In this document: one piece after another, positions 6,795 through 8,056 of the stretch
How positions within the stretch are numbered: the first letter of the stretch is position 1
How the letters are laid out: each line of letters begins with the position of its first letter
NCBI GenBank assembly: GCA_005884855.1
Contig: VAZS01000004.1
Span: 1 to 8,056, forward strand
Source of the DNA: Alphaproteobacteria bacterium
Lineage (GTDB): Bacteria > Pseudomonadota > Alphaproteobacteria > Rhizobiales > Xanthobacteraceae
Direction of reading: 5' to 3'
DNA: 8,056 nt
Position numbers and translations under genes: made by a program
The notes under the pieces: model-generated
Database searches by the model: none
The model's input: the letters and a program-made list of their open reading frames with translations, nothing else
What the model was told of the DNA's origin: nothing

Positions 6795-7988
6795 ATGAGA
6801 TCGAAATTGTTCTTGGCTGCCCTTGCGGCCTGCGGCCTGGTACTCACCGGGCCAGTGTCGGCGCAGGGCGTCAAAATCGGAATTCTGAACGATCAGTCCG
6901 GCGTCTACGCCGACTATGGCGGCAAGTGGTCGTTCGAGGCCGCCAAGCTGGCAGTCGAGGATTTTGGCGGCAGCGTGCTTGGCCAGAAAATCGAGGTGAT
7001 CTCCGCGGACCATCAGAACAAGCCCGATCTGGCCACCGCCATCGTCCGGCGCTGGTATGAAGTCGAAGGCGTCGACATGATCACCGAGCTCACGACCTCC
7101 TCGGTCGCGCTTGCGATTCACGATCTGTCGAAGCAGATGAAGAAGATCGACATCGTCGTCGGCGCGGCGACCTCGCGCCTGACCGGCGACGCCTGCCAGC
7201 CCTACGGCTTCCACTGGGCCTACGATACCCACGCCCTCGCGATCGGCACCGGCGGCGCGCTGGTGGAAGCGGGCGGCGATACCTGGTTCTTCATGACCGC
7301 CGACTACGCCTTCGGTTATGCGCTGGAAAAGGACACCGGTGACGTCGTCAAGCAAAGGGGCGGCAAGGTCCTGGGTTCGGTCCGGATACCTCTGAATTCG
7401 TCGGACTTCTCGTCATTCCTGCTGCAGGCGCAAAGCTCGAAAGCGAAAATCATCGGGCTTGCCAATGCCGGACTCGATACCACCAACTCGATCAAACAGG
7501 CGGCCGAATTCGGCATCGTCAGGGGCGGCCAGAAGCTCGCCGGGCTTTTGCTGACGTTGGCGGAAGTGCACGGACTTGGACTTGAGGCCGCCCAGGGTCT
7601 GGTGCTGACGGAGGGCTATTACTGGGATCGCGACGATAAAAGCCGCGACTTGGCCAATCGCTACTTCAAACGAACTGGCCGCATGCCAAGCATGATTCAG
7701 GCGGGCACCTATTCGGCGACGCTGCAATATCTCAAGGCAGTCAAGGCGGCCGGCACCAAGGACACCGAAGCGGTCGCGAACAAGCTGAAGGAACTGCCGG
7801 TGGACGACCAGTTCGCGCAGGGCAAAGTTCTGCCGAATGGCCGCATGGTACATGACCTCTACTTGTTGGAGGTGAAGAAGCCCTCGGAATCGAAGAAGCC
7901 TTGGGACTATTACAAGCAGCTCGCGGTAGTGCCAGGTGATAAGGCATTCCCCACCGCGAAGGAAAGCGGCTGCCCCCTAACCAAGTGA
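6795..7988 (+). CDS. ABC transporter periplasmic substrate-binding protein (LivK-like, Peripla_BP_6 type)
   Basis: A 397-residue periplasmic binding protein of the branched-chain amino acid/aromatic-acid uptake family, which delivers ligand to a LivHMGF-like ABC permease. The signal peptide MRSKLFLAALAACGLVLTGP ends with a likely cleavage at VSA-QG (after residue 23). The mature protein opens with VKIGILNDQSGVYADYGG (26-43), a hallmark of this family, then AAKLAVEDFGG (49-59) and alternating alpha/beta segments of a two-lobed type I fold. Cys134 and Cys393 are the only mature cysteines and could form a disulfide. ATG at 6795 is chosen because GGGAG (6784-6788) lies six bases upstream and the signal peptide starts there; an upstream in-frame ATG at 6639 would add 52 non-signal residues and overlap the pump gene. 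Related Rhodopseudomonas/Bradyrhizobium proteins bind aromatic acids such as hydroxycinnamates, but the ligand cannot be read from the sequence. No permease or ATPase gene is in the window. Confidence 0.95.
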   Translation: MRSKLFLAALAACGLVLTGPVSAQGVKIGILNDQSGVYADYGGKWSFEAAKLAVEDFGGSVLGQKIEVISADHQNKPDLATAIVRRWYEVEGVDMITELTTSSVALAIHDLSKQMKKIDIVVGAATSRLTGDACQPYGFHWAYDTHALAIGTGGALVEAGGDTWFFMTADYAFGYALEKDTGDVVKQRGGKVLGSVRIPLNSSDFSSFLLQAQSSKAKIIGLANAGLDTTNSIKQAAEFGIVRGGQKLAGLLLTLAEVHGLGLEAAQGLVLTEGYYWDRDDKSRDLANRYFKRTGRMPSMIQAGTYSATLQYLKAVKAAGTKDTEAVANKLKELPVDDQFAQGKVLPNGRMVHDLYLLEVKKPSESKKPWDYYKQLAVVPGDKAFPTAKESGCPLTK

Positions 7989-8009
7989 AGATCTGCTGCG
8001 TGCTTCGTA

Positions 8010-8047
8010 AAGCGTGAGCGTGGCTGGCTTAGCCCCGTCTCACGCTT
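8010..8047 (+). terminator. Putative transcription terminator hairpin downstream of the substrate-binding protein gene
   Basis: AAGCGTGAG (8010-8018) and CTCACGCTT (8039-8047) form a perfect 9-bp stem around a 20-base loop that can itself pair GGCT with AGCC. It starts 22 bases after the stop codon, a typical place for a terminator. The following bases are GC-rich and lack a T-run, so efficient intrinsic termination is uncertain; it could instead be an mRNA-stabilising hairpin. Confidence 0.5.
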
Positions 8048-8056
8048 GCGCCGCCG

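Overview
The window is high-GC DNA (roughly 60-65 % by eye) with the codon use and gene style of an alphaproteobacterium. The AMP-ligase, RND and LivK-type proteins resemble Bradyrhizobium/Rhodopseudomonas-type (Nitrobacteraceae) genes; that placement comes from remembered family resemblance, not from a search. It is chromosome-like accessory metabolism. I see no rRNA or tRNA gene, CRISPR array, IS element, integrase or phage gene.

Layout. (1) Positions 1-2015, minus strand: a two-gene catabolic-looking operon. Transcription runs from an iron-containing alcohol dehydrogenase/maleylacetate reductase-family gene (2015 to 861) across a 16-base gap into an AMP-forming acyl-CoA synthetase (844 to beyond position 1; its C-terminal part lies outside the window). 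(2) Positions 2016-2312: the divergent intergenic region, which must hold control signals for both directions. (3) Positions 2313-6682, plus strand: a translationally coupled pair, a lipoprotein membrane-fusion protein and a full-length HAE1-type RND pump, sharing an ATGA stop/start overlap. No outer-membrane channel gene and no regulator gene is present. (4) Positions 6795-7988, plus strand: a periplasmic substrate-binding protein of the branched-chain amino acid/aromatic-acid ABC transporter type, with its own strong ribosome-binding site. Permease and ATPase genes are not in the window. (5) Positions 7989-8056: a short tail containing a 9-bp perfect inverted repeat that may act as a terminator.

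How the genes might work together (inference): the LivK-type protein could capture a small organic or aromatic acid, the CoA ligase and dehydrogenase could process it, and the RND pump could expel toxic compounds. Nothing in the sequence fixes the substrate. The most notable molecular oddity is the dehydrogenase, whose metal-site Asp is replaced by Arg and whose nearby active-site His is replaced by Tyr. I found no clearly new biological system; most of the window is ordinary accessory metabolism and transport.
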